Below the pieces are notes generated by a model. That model worked only from the letters and a program-made list of their open reading frames with translations, was not told the origin of the DNA and searched no databases. This document shows positions 1 through 9,500 of a DNA stretch of 64,000 bases, piece by piece. Position numbers and translations under genes: made by a program. Every line of letters starts with the position of its first letter. Within the stretch, counting starts at the first letter, position 1. This DNA comes from an uncultured Gemmatimonadota bacterium (GTDB lineage Bacteria; Gemmatimonadota; Gemmatimonadetes; Gemmatimonadales; Gemmatimonadaceae): positions 641,133-705,132 of the forward strand of contig CADEFN010000003.1 of assembly GCA_902826615.1 (NCBI GenBank), given 5' to 3'.

Positions 1-81
1 CCCTGCCTGCGACGCCCCCTTCCAATGTTGTACCAGCCTGACCTTCACGGCTCGTCCGAAGCGGCCGACGATTCCAATCGT

Positions 82-95
82 TAGGCGCGCGCCTA
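82..95. terminator. Palindrome at the 3' end of the PadR gene
   Basis: TAGGCGCGCGCCTA is a perfect 14-base palindrome overlapping the stop codon of the PadR gene. It could form a short GC-rich hairpin in the PadR transcript, but no T-run follows, so termination is only a guess. Confidence 0.25.
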
Positions 96-722
96 CAACG
101 CGTCACAGTACCTGTGCAGCTCCGCGAGCATCGCGGTGTCAGTCAACGTCCCCTGCTCCTGCGCCTGCTTCAGCCCGCGCAACCAATCACGATACGCCAC
201 GCCAAGCCTCACCCCGTTGGTGAGCGTGATCAACGGGCCCACCAGCGCCTGGCGATACCCATCGACCGCATCAGCGTTAGGCAGCTGCTGAAGCATCGCA
301 GCCCGGTCGTGTTCAATCGACCCAAGAATCGTCTTGAACTCCGCGAGTTCGGCATCCACCGCGCTCAACTCGGCGTCGAGCACCGCACTAAGCCCCTGCG
401 CGCCGAGCCGATGGGTGAAGAAGAGCTTGAGCAGCAACGGCTCGCGGCGCACGACCGCAGCCGCGGGCGACACCAGCCAGGCGTCCAGCTCAGCCACGCC
501 GGCGGGCGTGATGTGGTAGAGCTTTCGATCGGGTCGAGTCTGCTGCGCCACTCGCTCGTGCTCCACCAACTGCTCCGCCTCCAGATCGGCGAGCGTCCGG
601 TAAATGGCGGCCTGGTCGGCACTCCAGAAATGCCGTACCGAGCTGTCGAAGCCGCGCTTGATGTCGTAGCCGCTGTACGGCTGGTGGGTCAGAAACCCGA
701 GGATGGCGTACCGAAGCGACAT
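93..722 (-). CDS. PadR family transcriptional regulator
   Basis: The 209-residue protein has the PadR layout. An N-terminal winged helix (about residues 1-85) starts MSLRYAILGFLTHQPYSGYD and contains the YRTLADLEAEQLVE recognition region. A mostly helical C-terminal dimerisation half of the Vir_act_alpha_C kind follows. PadR proteins usually repress a neighbouring gene and are released by a small molecule. The gene is divergent from a secreted S15-family peptidase, and a near-perfect palindrome lies between the two starts, so that peptidase gene and the regulator itself are the likely targets. The ATG start at 722 gives a full-length PadR N-terminus. I see no clear ribosome-binding site. The ligand is unknown. 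Confidence 0.92.
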   Translation of the reverse strand: MSLRYAILGFLTHQPYSGYDIKRGFDSSVRHFWSADQAAIYRTLADLEAEQLVEHERVAQQTRPDRKLYHITPAGVAELDAWLVSPAAAVVRREPLLLKLFFTHRLGAQGLSAVLDAELSAVDAELAEFKTILGSIEHDRAAMLQQLPNADAVDGYRQALVGPLITLTNGVRLGVAYRDWLRGLKQAQEQGTLTDTAMLAELHRYCDAL

Positions 723-784
723 TGTGCCCGACCGGAGGGGTTGCGCTGGGAGCTTGAACCGCCGAAATATAGGCCCACTGTCGT

Positions 785-804
785 ATATATGACATGTCCT
801 ATAT
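785..804. promoter_or_regulatory. Candidate PadR operator between divergent genes
   Basis: A 20-base inverted repeat centred on GACATGTC has AT-rich arms and one mismatched pair (790/799). It lies 13 bases before the S15 peptidase ATG and about 60 bases from the PadR start. PadR operators are typically AT-rich dyads containing ATGT and ACAT halves, which this resembles. Its assignment to this PadR is inferred from position. Confidence 0.55.
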
Positions 805-816
805 TCGGTTTCTCAC

Positions 817-2496
817 ATGACCAGTACCGTCGCCCTTCGACTCGCCGCCTTCGCCCTGCCCGCTGCCCTGCTCGTCTCAGCCTGCCGCTCGGTGCCGGCC
901 GGGGTGACCCATCCGCGAATCCGCGCCGCGGACAACGTGGAGATCGCGGCCGATGTGGTCCTTCCATTGATAGTGCCCGACAGCGGAGTGCCGGTGGTTC
1001 TCATCCAGACCCGCTACTGGCGCAGCTTCCTCCTGCGCGGCGGCACACGGAAAGGCGTGGTGCCGACGGGTCCGCGCGAGCCGATTGTCGAACGGCTGGT
1101 GACGGCGGGATTCGGGGTGGTGGTGACCGACGTCCGTGGCACCGGTGCCTCCAGCGGCATCTGGCCCTGGCCATGGTCGCAAGGCGAGGTGCGCGACATG
1201 GGTCCGATCATCGACTGGATCGTGGCACAGAAGTGGTCCAATGGCCTGATTGGTGCGACTGGCGTTTCATATGAAGGGACGACCGCATTGCTGACAGCGA
1301 CCGCGGGTCGCCCTGCCCTGGGCGCCATTCTCGCGCGCGAGCTGGAATGGGATCTCGTAGACGAGATCATCGCGCCCGGCCATGTGCGCAACATGGGCTT
1401 TGTCGACTCGTGGAGTCGGAGTGTCGATGCACTCGATCATGGCAGGCTGCCGGAGTTGTTCCCGCGTCTGGCCAGGTTTGGCATTCGCGGTGTAGCGCCG
1501 ACTGACGGCGATGAGAAGGGTGACGCCCTCCGTACCCTGCAGCAACAGCGGCCACCAACCGACGTTGCGGGACGTGTCTCGGCCGTACGCACCGGCACAG
1601 ATCGCTTTGGGGCCGACGGTCCACCATCAGACTCACTCTCGCCGTCCGGCCATGCCGCTGCACTCGCCACAACAACTGCCGTCGTCGCCATGTGGGGTGG
1701 CTGGTGGGATGGCGCGACCGCCGACGCGGTGTTTCGGGCGCAGCAGCATATGCCGGTGCGAGAAGCGGTCATTGGTCCGTGGGCGCATGAAGGCACCAGC
1801 AATGCGAGCCCGTTGCGAAGGGACGACTCCGAACGGCCGACCGTGAATCTTGATGCCGTGGTGGGCTTCTTCCGGCGACATCTGGTGGAGCGCAACGCGG
1901 CGCCTGCGCCTCGCAACACATGGTTTGTCGCCGGCGCGGAACGGTGGAAGTCCGCCGAGGAGTGGCCGACCACGGTGCCGCGCACATTGCATCTCGTCGG
2001 CGACCAACTCGCCGAGACTCCCAGGGCAGGTGCGTCGCGTTCACTCACGGTGGACTTTGAGGCCTCCACCGGAAAGAACACCCGCTGGACCACCGGACTC
2101 GCCCGTCCCGTTGATGCGCCGGATCGATCCAGCACACGTGGTGTGATCTCCTGGCAGTCCGCGGCGCTGAACGCCCCACTCTCCGTCTTTGGTGCTTCCG
2201 AATTCGTCTGTCAGGTGACGCTCGATGCGCCCGAGGCCGCGTTACATGTCTACGTCGAGTCGGTCGATCAGGCGAAGCGCGTGCGGCTGCTGACGGAAGG
2301 TGTCCAACGCGTCAGTGCAGGACTAGTGACGGTGCGTGTCCGTCCAGTGGCCTTTGAACTTCCGGCGGGGTGGTCGCTGCGATTGTCTATCGCGGGTGCT
2401 GATGCTCCGAGCTTTGAGCGGGTGCCCGCTGTTGGCGGGCAGCGGATTCAGTTTGCGGGCGAGGGGTGTCGTCTCACGCTACCAGTGGTGCGGTGA
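817..2496 (+). CDS. S15 (X-Pro dipeptidyl-peptidase / CocE) family secreted hydrolase
   Basis: The 559-residue alpha/beta hydrolase belongs to the CocE/NonD or PepX family, which cleaves acyl esters or Xaa-Pro peptides. The N-terminus is hydrophobic and ends in LLVSAC, so it is probably an exported lipoprotein. The catalytic residues are visible: Ser151 in GVSYEG, Asp298 in GGWWDGATAD and His324 in IGPWAHEG. The region from about residue 400 is the beta-rich C-terminal domain of PepX-type enzymes. The length is normal for the family. It is transcribed away from the PadR gene. The substrate cannot be read from sequence. Confidence 0.85.
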   Translation: MTSTVALRLAAFALPAALLVSACRSVPAGVTHPRIRAADNVEIAADVVLPLIVPDSGVPVVLIQTRYWRSFLLRGGTRKGVVPTGPREPIVERLVTAGFGVVVTDVRGTGASSGIWPWPWSQGEVRDMGPIIDWIVAQKWSNGLIGATGVSYEGTTALLTATAGRPALGAILARELEWDLVDEIIAPGHVRNMGFVDSWSRSVDALDHGRLPELFPRLARFGIRGVAPTDGDEKGDALRTLQQQRPPTDVAGRVSAVRTGTDRFGADGPPSDSLSPSGHAAALATTTAVVAMWGGWWDGATADAVFRAQQHMPVREAVIGPWAHEGTSNASPLRRDDSERPTVNLDAVVGFFRRHLVERNAAPAPRNTWFVAGAERWKSAEEWPTTVPRTLHLVGDQLAETPRAGASRSLTVDFEASTGKNTRWTTGLARPVDAPDRSSTRGVISWQSAALNAPLSVFGASEFVCQVTLDAPEAALHVYVESVDQAKRVRLLTEGVQRVSAGLVTVRVRPVAFELPAGWSLRLSIAGADAPSFERVPAVGGQRIQFAGEGCRLTLPVVR

Positions 2497-2690
2497 CGCG
2501 CATCTATCTGATCGGCGCGCGCACTGGGATCTGGCTGGGTGTGGGGAGTCGCACCAATATGTGAGTAGGCTCCTGCGCAAACGACGCCTGCCAGAGTGAC
2601 GAACCGATGGGGTGGTGCGGGCCGAGCGGTGTCGGATTCGTGCTCGCACCCTCGGTCGCAACCAACCTGAAGTTCTCGCCCATCTCGCCG

Positions 2691-3257
2691 ATGACGCCCC
2701 TTCTCTCCGCTCTGCGGATCGCCCTTTGGACCGGGTTCTTTCTCGCTTGCCGACTGGAGGCGCAGAACGCCGGTCCGCGGTCACGCTTTACCGTGACCGC
2801 CGGTGGTGCCAGAATCGGATTCCCGGATGTCTTCGTCCCCTCGACGTCAGCAATCACGGGATCGGCGCGCGTCCGCTTGCTGCAACAAGGCGACGTCGCT
2901 GTTGTGGGGACCGCCCACTTCCTCGTGCCGTTCACTGTCACCGCGCGCGATGCCTCCTGCCCTCCAACCGCTGACTGCGCGAGTTCGTTGTCTCCATCTA
3001 GCCTGATGGGTTGGTCCATCGGCGTGGGCCGGTCCTTCGAAGACAAACTGACGCTTGCCACTCATATCGGGGCCGTCCGTGCCGCCGGAATGGAGGGGGG
3101 AGGTCCGGCGACAAGGGCAACTCTGGCGGCCGACCTCTCGTGGCGGCTCGGCGCACGCCGCGCGGCGCCCGTCGTTGGGCTCACGGCGGTCACCTTCCTC
3201 GGCAAGCTCGCCGGCAGCCGAGGATATCTCACTCCCACCCTCGGGTTTGCCTGGTGA
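2691..3257 (+). CDS. Hypothetical exported protein, probably outer-membrane beta-barrel
   Basis: The start at 2691 (MTPLLSALRI) puts a clean signal peptide at the N-terminus, cut near LEAQ-NAG. The frame stays open further upstream to 2607 but without signal character. The mature part of about 165 residues has alternating hydrophobic and polar stretches, many Gly and Thr, and ends in an aromatic (FAW). This pattern is common in small outer-membrane beta-barrels. Two Cys (in DASCPPTADCA) could form a disulphide. I do not recognise the family. It is convergent with the aspartyl protease gene. Confidence 0.6.
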   Translation: MTPLLSALRIALWTGFFLACRLEAQNAGPRSRFTVTAGGARIGFPDVFVPSTSAITGSARVRLLQQGDVAVVGTAHFLVPFTVTARDASCPPTADCASSLSPSSLMGWSIGVGRSFEDKLTLATHIGAVRAAGMEGGGPATRATLAADLSWRLGARRAAPVVGLTAVTFLGKLAGSRGYLTPTLGFAW

Positions 3258-3328
3258 GGCCACGCCGGCATGATATGCGGCTCGAGAGGGCTGTGTGAGG
3301 GGCTGCCCGACCGACCAGGAGTCGCGGG

Positions 3329-4636
3329 CTATCGGGAAAGGACGAGCCGCATGCGCTGGAAATCGAGCGTCAGCGTGGCATTGGCGAACGCGTCCTGCCC
3401 GACGTTCCCGAGGAAGTTCTCGTACGACGCGGTCGATCTCGCGGCGTTCACCTCAGCGTTCCTCAGCGTCGTGGAGTGGGCCCCCAGCGAGAAATGCAGC
3501 GATGGCAGCGTGTACACACGAAAGGATCGTGAACCTCCCGCTCCAGTCTGATCTTTGTCAGAAGCCTCCATGCCGCTGAACAATTCTGGATACGCGTCTA
3601 CAAACTTCCGCGAGAACGTTGTTGTGTTGGCCCCGGTGTCCAGATGGTAGAGGCCCGTGCGCGAGTCAACGGTGGCGCTGACGAGCGGAGTGAGATACTC
3701 CAGCAACAGGTCCGTCTCGGCGCCATCAGTGGGTGGCCGCATGACCACCAGCCGATCACGGGTCACCGTAACCACCTTCATGGCCTCGATGACCGGGAAC
3801 CCGAGGATCGCCGTGATCTGGTGACTGATTGGCCCGATGTGCAACGCACTGTCCGGCACCACCAGCACGACCATGTTGCGCACCTCGATATCGCCGATCC
3901 GGGCGAGCGGGAGAACTGCTGTGCGCAATTTGACGCGCAGCCCGGTAATGCTCGCGACGGAGGAGGTGTCAGGCGACAACGTCAGCCCCCAGCGTGCGGC
4001 CGCACTTTCGACCACGGTCGAGAAGTTCGCGCCTGTGTCGAAGATCCACCACGACGAGTCGTTGGCGATTCGAACGGGTAGCTCCGGCACGCCGACCACC
4101 CCCCTGCGCATAGCCAGCTCCGTGGCTCGCACCTGCATGACTTGTGGCGGTGCGTCGACCAGCAATCTCCAGAACTGCGCGTTCCGCCGCAAACGCTCCT
4201 TTTCTTCGGGCAGCGCGAATGGCGAGAACTCCCGCTCCAGCATGTCGATCATCCGCGACGCGTCTCGATACTGATAGCGCTTTGCGTAGGAGTCACCAAG
4301 CGTGGTGAGCAGCAGTCGTCGCGCCGCGGTGTCGGCGGCGATGTCGCGATCAGCCAGCAGCGGGCGAAGCAGCGCGATGGCGGTCGCGTTGCGGTTCCGG
4401 CGGTTTGCCACGACACCCGAGTACCAGGAGTAGCGATACCGCAGAGGCGTCTCTGCCCGCTGCAGCAGCGCGTCAAGCTCCAAATAGGAGCGATTGGCCA
4501 GGAGGGAGTCCGCAATGTGGATACGGTCCGGCCTGTTCACGACTTGCGCGCCAGCCTGCGCGGCGCCGACAGCGGTCGCGAGGAAGATCGCCCAGGTGCC
4601 CTGGACGAACGTGATCCGATGACCGAAGAGATTCAT
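3329..4636 (-). CDS. Exported retropepsin-like aspartyl protease with two DTGA motifs
   Basis: The protein has 435 residues and a signal peptide or N-terminal anchor ending near AAQAGAQ. A helical repeat-like region (about 35-165) follows, then two retropepsin-type halves. Each half has the catalytic motif DTGA: D200 in IFDTGANFS and D333 in LDTGANTTT. The second half ends with LDFQRMRLVL. Retropepsins normally carry one DTGA per subunit and dimerise. Here the two halves are fused, so one chain could form the active site, as in pepsins. It probably acts in the periplasm. The substrate is unknown. Confidence 0.82.
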   Translation of the reverse strand: MNLFGHRITFVQGTWAIFLATAVGAAQAGAQVVNRPDRIHIADSLLANRSYLELDALLQRAETPLRYRYSWYSGVVANRRNRNATAIALLRPLLADRDIAADTAARRLLLTTLGDSYAKRYQYRDASRMIDMLEREFSPFALPEEKERLRRNAQFWRLLVDAPPQVMQVRATELAMRRGVVGVPELPVRIANDSSWWIFDTGANFSTVVESAAARWGLTLSPDTSSVASITGLRVKLRTAVLPLARIGDIEVRNMVVLVVPDSALHIGPISHQITAILGFPVIEAMKVVTVTRDRLVVMRPPTDGAETDLLLEYLTPLVSATVDSRTGLYHLDTGANTTTFSRKFVDAYPELFSGMEASDKDQTGAGGSRSFRVYTLPSLHFSLGAHSTTLRNAEVNAARSTASYENFLGNVGQDAFANATLTLDFQRMRLVLSR

Positions 4637-4692
4637 GAATGAATGCGACTAGGTGTCGGTCCACATGCGAGAAGTTCGGCGCACCTGCCGCT

Positions 4693-4710
4693 GCCCGTCA
4701 ACCGACGGGC
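4693..4710. terminator. Hairpin downstream of the membrane-protein operon
   Basis: GCCCGTC at 4693-4699 pairs with GACGGGC at 4704-4710 across a four-base loop. It lies about 50 bases past the stop of the minus-strand membrane protein gene, between that gene and the start of the aspartyl protease gene. There is no clear T-run, so this is a weak terminator call. Confidence 0.35.
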
Positions 4711-4762
4711 TCTCACATGACCCTCCCTGATGGCACCGAGCGCAGCCCCTTTGTGTCGGGAC

Positions 4763-5236
4763 TTAAACTCCGTGCGCGCGGAGCTCCAGGAAGGAGAAGG
4801 TCAGCAGCGCGAAGAACACCGAGGGCGTAACAATGAGGTAGACCGCCTCCCGGGCTGTGAACGTGCGCCCAAGCGGCAATATGTAGAGTGCCATCGCAAC
4901 GCTCATGGCGAGCCAGAATCCAGCACCCAGTGCGCTGCGGCGGTGTTGCAGGGCCACGTCGTCATTCACCAGTGCTCGCACTCGCGCCCCATTGAAGAGC
5001 CCTCCCCCGGTGGCCAGCACCAGAAGAAGCGCAACGACGTTGATCGCCCAGTACTGCAATGACACCCCAGGTGAGGCCGCTCGTTGCCCCGTGAATACCG
5101 GGCGACCCACAAGCTGGACTGCCAGAAACACCAAAGCGACAATGGCGGCAAGGAGAGCACGCTTGCGCGAATACTGATCGGCGAGATCAATCAGACTCAC
5201 TGGTCGTGCGCCTGGTTCCTGCTCTAGTGGGCTCAT
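4763..5236 (-). CDS. Small integral membrane protein of an XRE-linked operon
   Basis: The 157-residue protein has about four transmembrane segments (near residues 29-46, 65-82, 108-124 and 132-150). The N-terminus (to about residue 25) is soluble. A GAGGT ribosome-binding site lies four bases before the ATG at 5236. It is the last gene of a three-gene set (XRE regulator, LolA-like exported protein, this protein). Small membrane proteins are often coupled to short YozG-type XRE regulators, but their biochemical role is not established. No catalytic motif is visible. Confidence 0.7.
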   Translation of the reverse strand: MSPLEQEPGARPVSLIDLADQYSRKRALLAAIVALVFLAVQLVGRPVFTGQRAASPGVSLQYWAINVVALLLVLATGGGLFNGARVRALVNDDVALQHRRSALGAGFWLAMSVAMALYILPLGRTFTAREAVYLIVTPSVFFALLTFSFLELRAHGV

Positions 5237-5301
5237 CGAAACCTCGGGGATTGTGCGACTGGAGCGCGCGCGGACGGGCGGCGCTGTGGCACTCGTGACG
5301 C

Positions 5302-6063
5302 CTACGGCTTCACGAGTGCCGTAACCTGAGCTGGCATAGCAAACACCGACGCTGGAGCAGTGTTGAGGACAACGTCCTGAATTGTCATGATCATCGTTTG
5401 TCCGCCGACCGAGATGACAGTTCTCGTGGGCATCAGCACACCACCGAATCGCTTGTAGTCGCCCTGGGTGAACGACGCATTCGCGGTGCCCGCTGGCGAC
5501 TCCTGGGTGAACGTGCCTCCCAGGACAAGTCCAGAGACGGCGGAGAACAAAGTCAAGGACTCGCTGCCGGACTCCTTGGCAATCATTCTCACCTTGAACG
5601 CCCGTTCGCCGGCAAGAATGGTATCCCCAATGATTTCCATGCTTCGGTATCGAGCGGAGCTGTAAAGCCTCGAGCCGTAGAAGTCAGCGCGCTCGATCAT
5701 CACCTTCAACTCCTTGCCCGCCAGCACGCGAGCCCCCTGCGCCGGATTGACTTCCCACGCAACTTCGCCGTTGTACCCATTCTGCATCTCGCCGGCACCC
5801 GGGATGGTTGTGGTCGTTGATACCAGGTTCGGCGCAGCCGCAAACATCGCCATGCGTACGGAGAGCCCCGCCGCAGGCACTTCCATGAGCGCGCTCTGCG
5901 TGAGGGAGGTGAGCTTCATGATCGCTTCTTTGCCGCCAATTGCCGTGACGTATTTGGCAACGACCTCATCGGCCGAGGGCAGCGTTTGTGCACGTAGCGC
6001 GATCGGGCTCAGCCCCGCAAGGGCGAGCATGGCGGCAGTCAGTGAGCGTAGATGGAAGTTCAT
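5302..6063 (-). CDS. Exported LolA-like periplasmic protein
   Basis: I chose the ATG at 6063 because it gives a standard signal peptide (MNFHLRSLTAAMLALAGLSP, cut near LRAQ). The frame extends 22 codons upstream without signal character. The mature part is an all-beta protein of about 230 residues with the outline of the LolA/LolB fold. The N-terminal helix region reads VVAKYVTAIGGKEAIMKL, and it ends with short alternating strands. Proteins of this kind are annotated as outer-membrane lipoprotein-sorting proteins. Lipid carriage here is only an inference. It lies between the XRE regulator and the membrane protein in one operon. Confidence 0.6.
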   Translation of the reverse strand: MNFHLRSLTAAMLALAGLSPIALRAQTLPSADEVVAKYVTAIGGKEAIMKLTSLTQSALMEVPAAGLSVRMAMFAAAPNLVSTTTTIPGAGEMQNGYNGEVAWEVNPAQGARVLAGKELKVMIERADFYGSRLYSSARYRSMEIIGDTILAGERAFKVRMIAKESGSESLTLFSAVSGLVLGGTFTQESPAGTANASFTQGDYKRFGGVLMPTRTVISVGGQTMIMTIQDVVLNTAPASVFAMPAQVTALVKP

Positions 6064-6097
6064 GATGCTATCGCTGTTGTGAGTGGGTGAGGGCCCT

Positions 6098-6307
6098 TCA
6101 TGAGTCCACGATCTCGAAAAGCGATTCAACCGTCATCTTGAGGGCCGCCGCGAGGCGAAGAGCGAGAATCGCTGACGGGATGAAGATCTCGTTCTCGACC
6201 GTATTGATGGTCTTGCGCGAAACCCCAACCATCGAAGCCAGGTCGGCCTGCGTCAGCCCGCGGTTTGCCCGTTCTCTCTTCAAGTGGTTGATCAGACGTT
6301 CTGACAA
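6098..6307 (-). CDS. XRE family transcriptional regulator (YozG-like)
   Basis: The 69-residue protein is a single Cro/C1 helix-turn-helix domain. The helix-turn-helix is visible in LTQADLASMVGVSRKTINTV (about residues 18-37). It ends with the MTVESLFEIVD tail typical of the YozG group. The start codon is TTG at 6307. No better upstream start is in frame and no ribosome-binding site is obvious. The perfect palindrome at 6364-6379 between plausible -35 and -10 hexamers suggests autoregulation. It leads the operon with the LolA-like and membrane proteins. Confidence 0.88.
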   Translation of the reverse strand: MSERLINHLKRERANRGLTQADLASMVGVSRKTINTVENEIFIPSAILALRLAAALKMTVESLFEIVDS

Positions 6308-6360
6308 TTGCGTGACGTAGTCTTGTGGAGGTGCGCACCCCGGTATCGACTCCCTCGCGT

Positions 6361-6389
6361 AGGGTAACCTATAGGTTACTTTTCGTCAA
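6361..6389 (-). promoter_or_regulatory. XRE operon promoter with perfect palindromic operator
   Basis: On the minus strand a -35-like TTGACG (6384-6389) and a -10-like TACCCT (6361-6366) are 17 bases apart. The spacer and the first -10 bases are covered by GTAACCTATAGGTTAC (6364-6379), a perfect 16-base palindrome. A repressor bound there would block RNA polymerase directly. The XRE protein encoded just downstream is the obvious ligand. The hexamers are seen in the sequence. The binding is inferred. Confidence 0.65.
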
Positions 6390-6530
6390 GGGCGATGCTC
6401 GGAGGGGCGCCGGTATGGAGTTCCGTCGATACCCGTTCCACGTAATAGGAAGTCTCCAGCGCAAACGCTGCTCGACACGCCGGTGCCCAGGGGCAAGATT
6501 GGACTCATCCCCCTCGCGCAGAGCCTGCCC

Positions 6531-9500
6531 ATGTCGTCCAAGGCCCGGTTCGTTCCCGTCGCAGCTCTCCTGCTCATTGGCGGCATCACGCGCCACCTCG
6601 CCGCCCAGGGACCCTACAAGAGTGATCCGCCACGCCGCGCGTTCCTCTTCAAGGATGCGCGAGGGGAGATCGCCGCCGCGCGTGCGCGACGCGACACCAC
6701 GGTGACACTCGTCGTGGCCTCCATGGCTGGCGCGAACGCAAAGGTCGTCGCACTGGTGACCAGGCTCGGCGGCACGGTTGGCTACCGCGAAGACAAAGTG
6801 GACTACCTGCGCGTGAGACTACCGGTGGACAGCGCGGAGCAGGTGGTACGCAGTCCACTCGTCCACTCGAGCGACGTCTCCATCAGCCGGACGAGTCGCG
6901 CGCTTGGCCTGGCCGATGGCGGCGCCCCTGCAGATCAGCCTTTGTCGGCGCTGCCCTTCGCGCCCGATACCACAAAGCGGCCGTGGCCCCCGGTGCTCTC
7001 GGATGCGCCACTGGTCGATCGGTATGACCCGGTCATCGACATGGGCGGCGCAGAATGGCGCAAGGCGAATCCCACCTGGGACGGCCGAGGGGTGACGATC
7101 GCCATGATCGACCAGAGCATGGATGCCTTCCTCCCCGAGTTGCAGGTGGCGAAGACACGCGCCGGGGCCTCGACGCGCAAGATCGTCGGCTACCGAACCG
7201 TAGTCGACATCGACGAGGAGAACGACGGCCAGTGGTTCCGAATGAAGGACGTCGTGAGCGCAACGGACGGGAAGATCTCGTGGCAGGGGAAGACTTACAC
7301 AGCACCTGCTTCGGGGACGTATCGCATTGACGAGCTGGACGAGGCCCTGTTCGACTCACTCAATCGCGCGGGCATCGAGAAGGATGTGAATCGCGACGGC
7401 AATCCGGCGGGATCGAGCCGTCTCTTTGGCATCCTGTGGAACGAGGCCACCAACGACGTCTGGGTCGACACCGACCAGGACCTGGACTTCAGCGACGAGA
7501 AGGCCTACACGGACTATGCAGTTCGGCCGGAGTTTGGCACCATCGGCAAGGACAAACCGGAGACGCCGATTCGCGAGAGCGTCTCGTTTGCCATCCAGAT
7601 CGACAAGGCGCGTAAGCTCGTTGCCCTCAACCTCGGCGTCGCGAGCCATGCGTCGCTGGTGGTTGGTGCGGCCGTGGGCAGCCGCGGCACGGCGGGGCGC
7701 TTTGACGGCGTGGCCCCGGGCGCGCAGCTGGTGAATATGGCCGAGGGTGGCGCGGCGTACGGGCAAACGGAAGCGGTAATCGAGGCAGCGAAGATCCCGG
7801 AGGTCGATGTCATCTTCACCGAGCAGAGTTCGGTGATCGCCCGCAACTACCTCCTCTTCGACGGGCGCCTCGTCCCCACCGTCATCTACGGCCGCGTGAT
7901 CGAGGTCTTCGGCAAGTCGCTGATTCTGCCGACGCACAACTATGCCGTGCTGGCCGCGATCGATGATTATGCACTCGCACCGGGGGCCATCTCCATTGGA
8001 GGGCATGAAAGCAAGGCGAACTTCTTTGCCAATCATGGCGTGCGGGTGCAGCACGACGACAACCTGCTGATCACCGGGGGCTACGGCCCGATGGGGAATG
8101 GCGCACTCAAGCCGGACATCATCGCCCCGTCCAACTATGTGAGCACGGGGCGTGGCTTCCTGGAAGGCACGGCCATTCCCGGGCTGATGCAACTCCCGCC
8201 GGGGTACAACATCGCCGGCGGCACATCGACGGCAACACCGACGACGGCGGGCGCGGTTGCGCTGCTGATCAGCGCCGCTCGTCAGGCGAACGTCAAGGTC
8301 GATCCATATCGGCTGCGCCAGGCGATCATGACGTCAGGGCGCTGGGTGTCACACATCGCGGCGAACAAGCAGGGCAATGGCGCGGTGAATATTGCCGGCG
8401 CGTGGGAGGCGCTCAAGGCGATGGATACGGTGAAGACCGCCATCACCATCACGAGCCGCGCCAGCGTGAAACATGCCATGGCGCATTTACTGGCCACACC
8501 GCACGAAGGTGTGGGCATCTTCGAGCGTGAAGGGTGGACGAGCGGCGACCGCGGCGAGCGCACGGTGACATTCACACGCACGACCGGTCCGAAGGGCGCG
8601 CTCCCGTTCACCATTGGGTGGAACGGGAACGATGGCACCTACACCTCTGCGACCACGGTGAACCTCCCGTTAGGCACACCGGTGCCGGTTGCGGTGAGCG
8701 TCGCTCCATCGACGCCGGGGGTGCACACGGCCGTCATGACGCTCGACTACTCCGGTTCGCCCGGCGTGGAATACCGCACGCAAGCCACGATCGTCGCGGC
8801 CACCGTGCTCAACGCGTCCAACCAGTTTGTCAGCGAGCAGAAGCTCGAAGTCCCGCGCCCCGGCATGACGCACCTGTATTACCGCGTGCCCGAGGGGGCC
8901 ACCACGCTGCGCATTGACGTCGACGCATCAAAGCGACCGGTGAGTGTGGCCGTCACACGTCCCGATACCCGCAACGTGACTGGGTTCGGTTCTGGTGGCG
9001 TGACCAAGCAGACCTTCGCCATCCAGGATCCGGTCGCTGGCGTCTGGGAAGTGCGACTGCAGGATGTTGACGACACACGCGCGTTTGACTGGCAGCAGGC
9101 AAAGAAGAACGAGGTGGTGCCTAACACCGCGGTCACCATCAAGGTATCGGCGCTTGACGCACAGGCGGCGACGTCCGCGCCGGTGAGTGCGATGAGCGGC
9201 ACCCTGTCAAACACGGCGATGGAGGTGGACCTCACCAATCGCATGGCTGCCTTCCCTGGTGTCGCGCTCTCGATGCCCATGGGCGCGGTGCGTCGTGACG
9301 CTGGTCAGCTCGGCGAGTCGGCTCAGCGCATGTATGACATCGATGTACCGGCCGGAACCACCGTGCTCTCGGCGCGTCTGCGGGTGACCGCTGGTGCGGC
9401 GGCAGACCTCGATCTCTACCTCTTCGACTGCTCCGGCAAGGAATGTGTAGCCGCACGTGCCGACGGGGACGCCGCAGGCGATGAGTCGGTGATGGTGCAG

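Noticed and set aside
114-1274. Long open frame on + across the PadR and S15 genes
   Set aside because: It lies antisense to the PadR gene and shares no motif with any family. GC-rich codon structure creates such frames.
7356-8192. Minus-strand open frame inside the S8 protease gene
   Set aside because: It mirrors the protease coding frame and has no ribosome-binding site or family motif.
8668-8675. CGTTAGGC copies as nematode-type telomere repeats (TTAGGC)
   Set aside because: The hexamer matches by chance. The copies are single, dispersed and inside bacterial genes.
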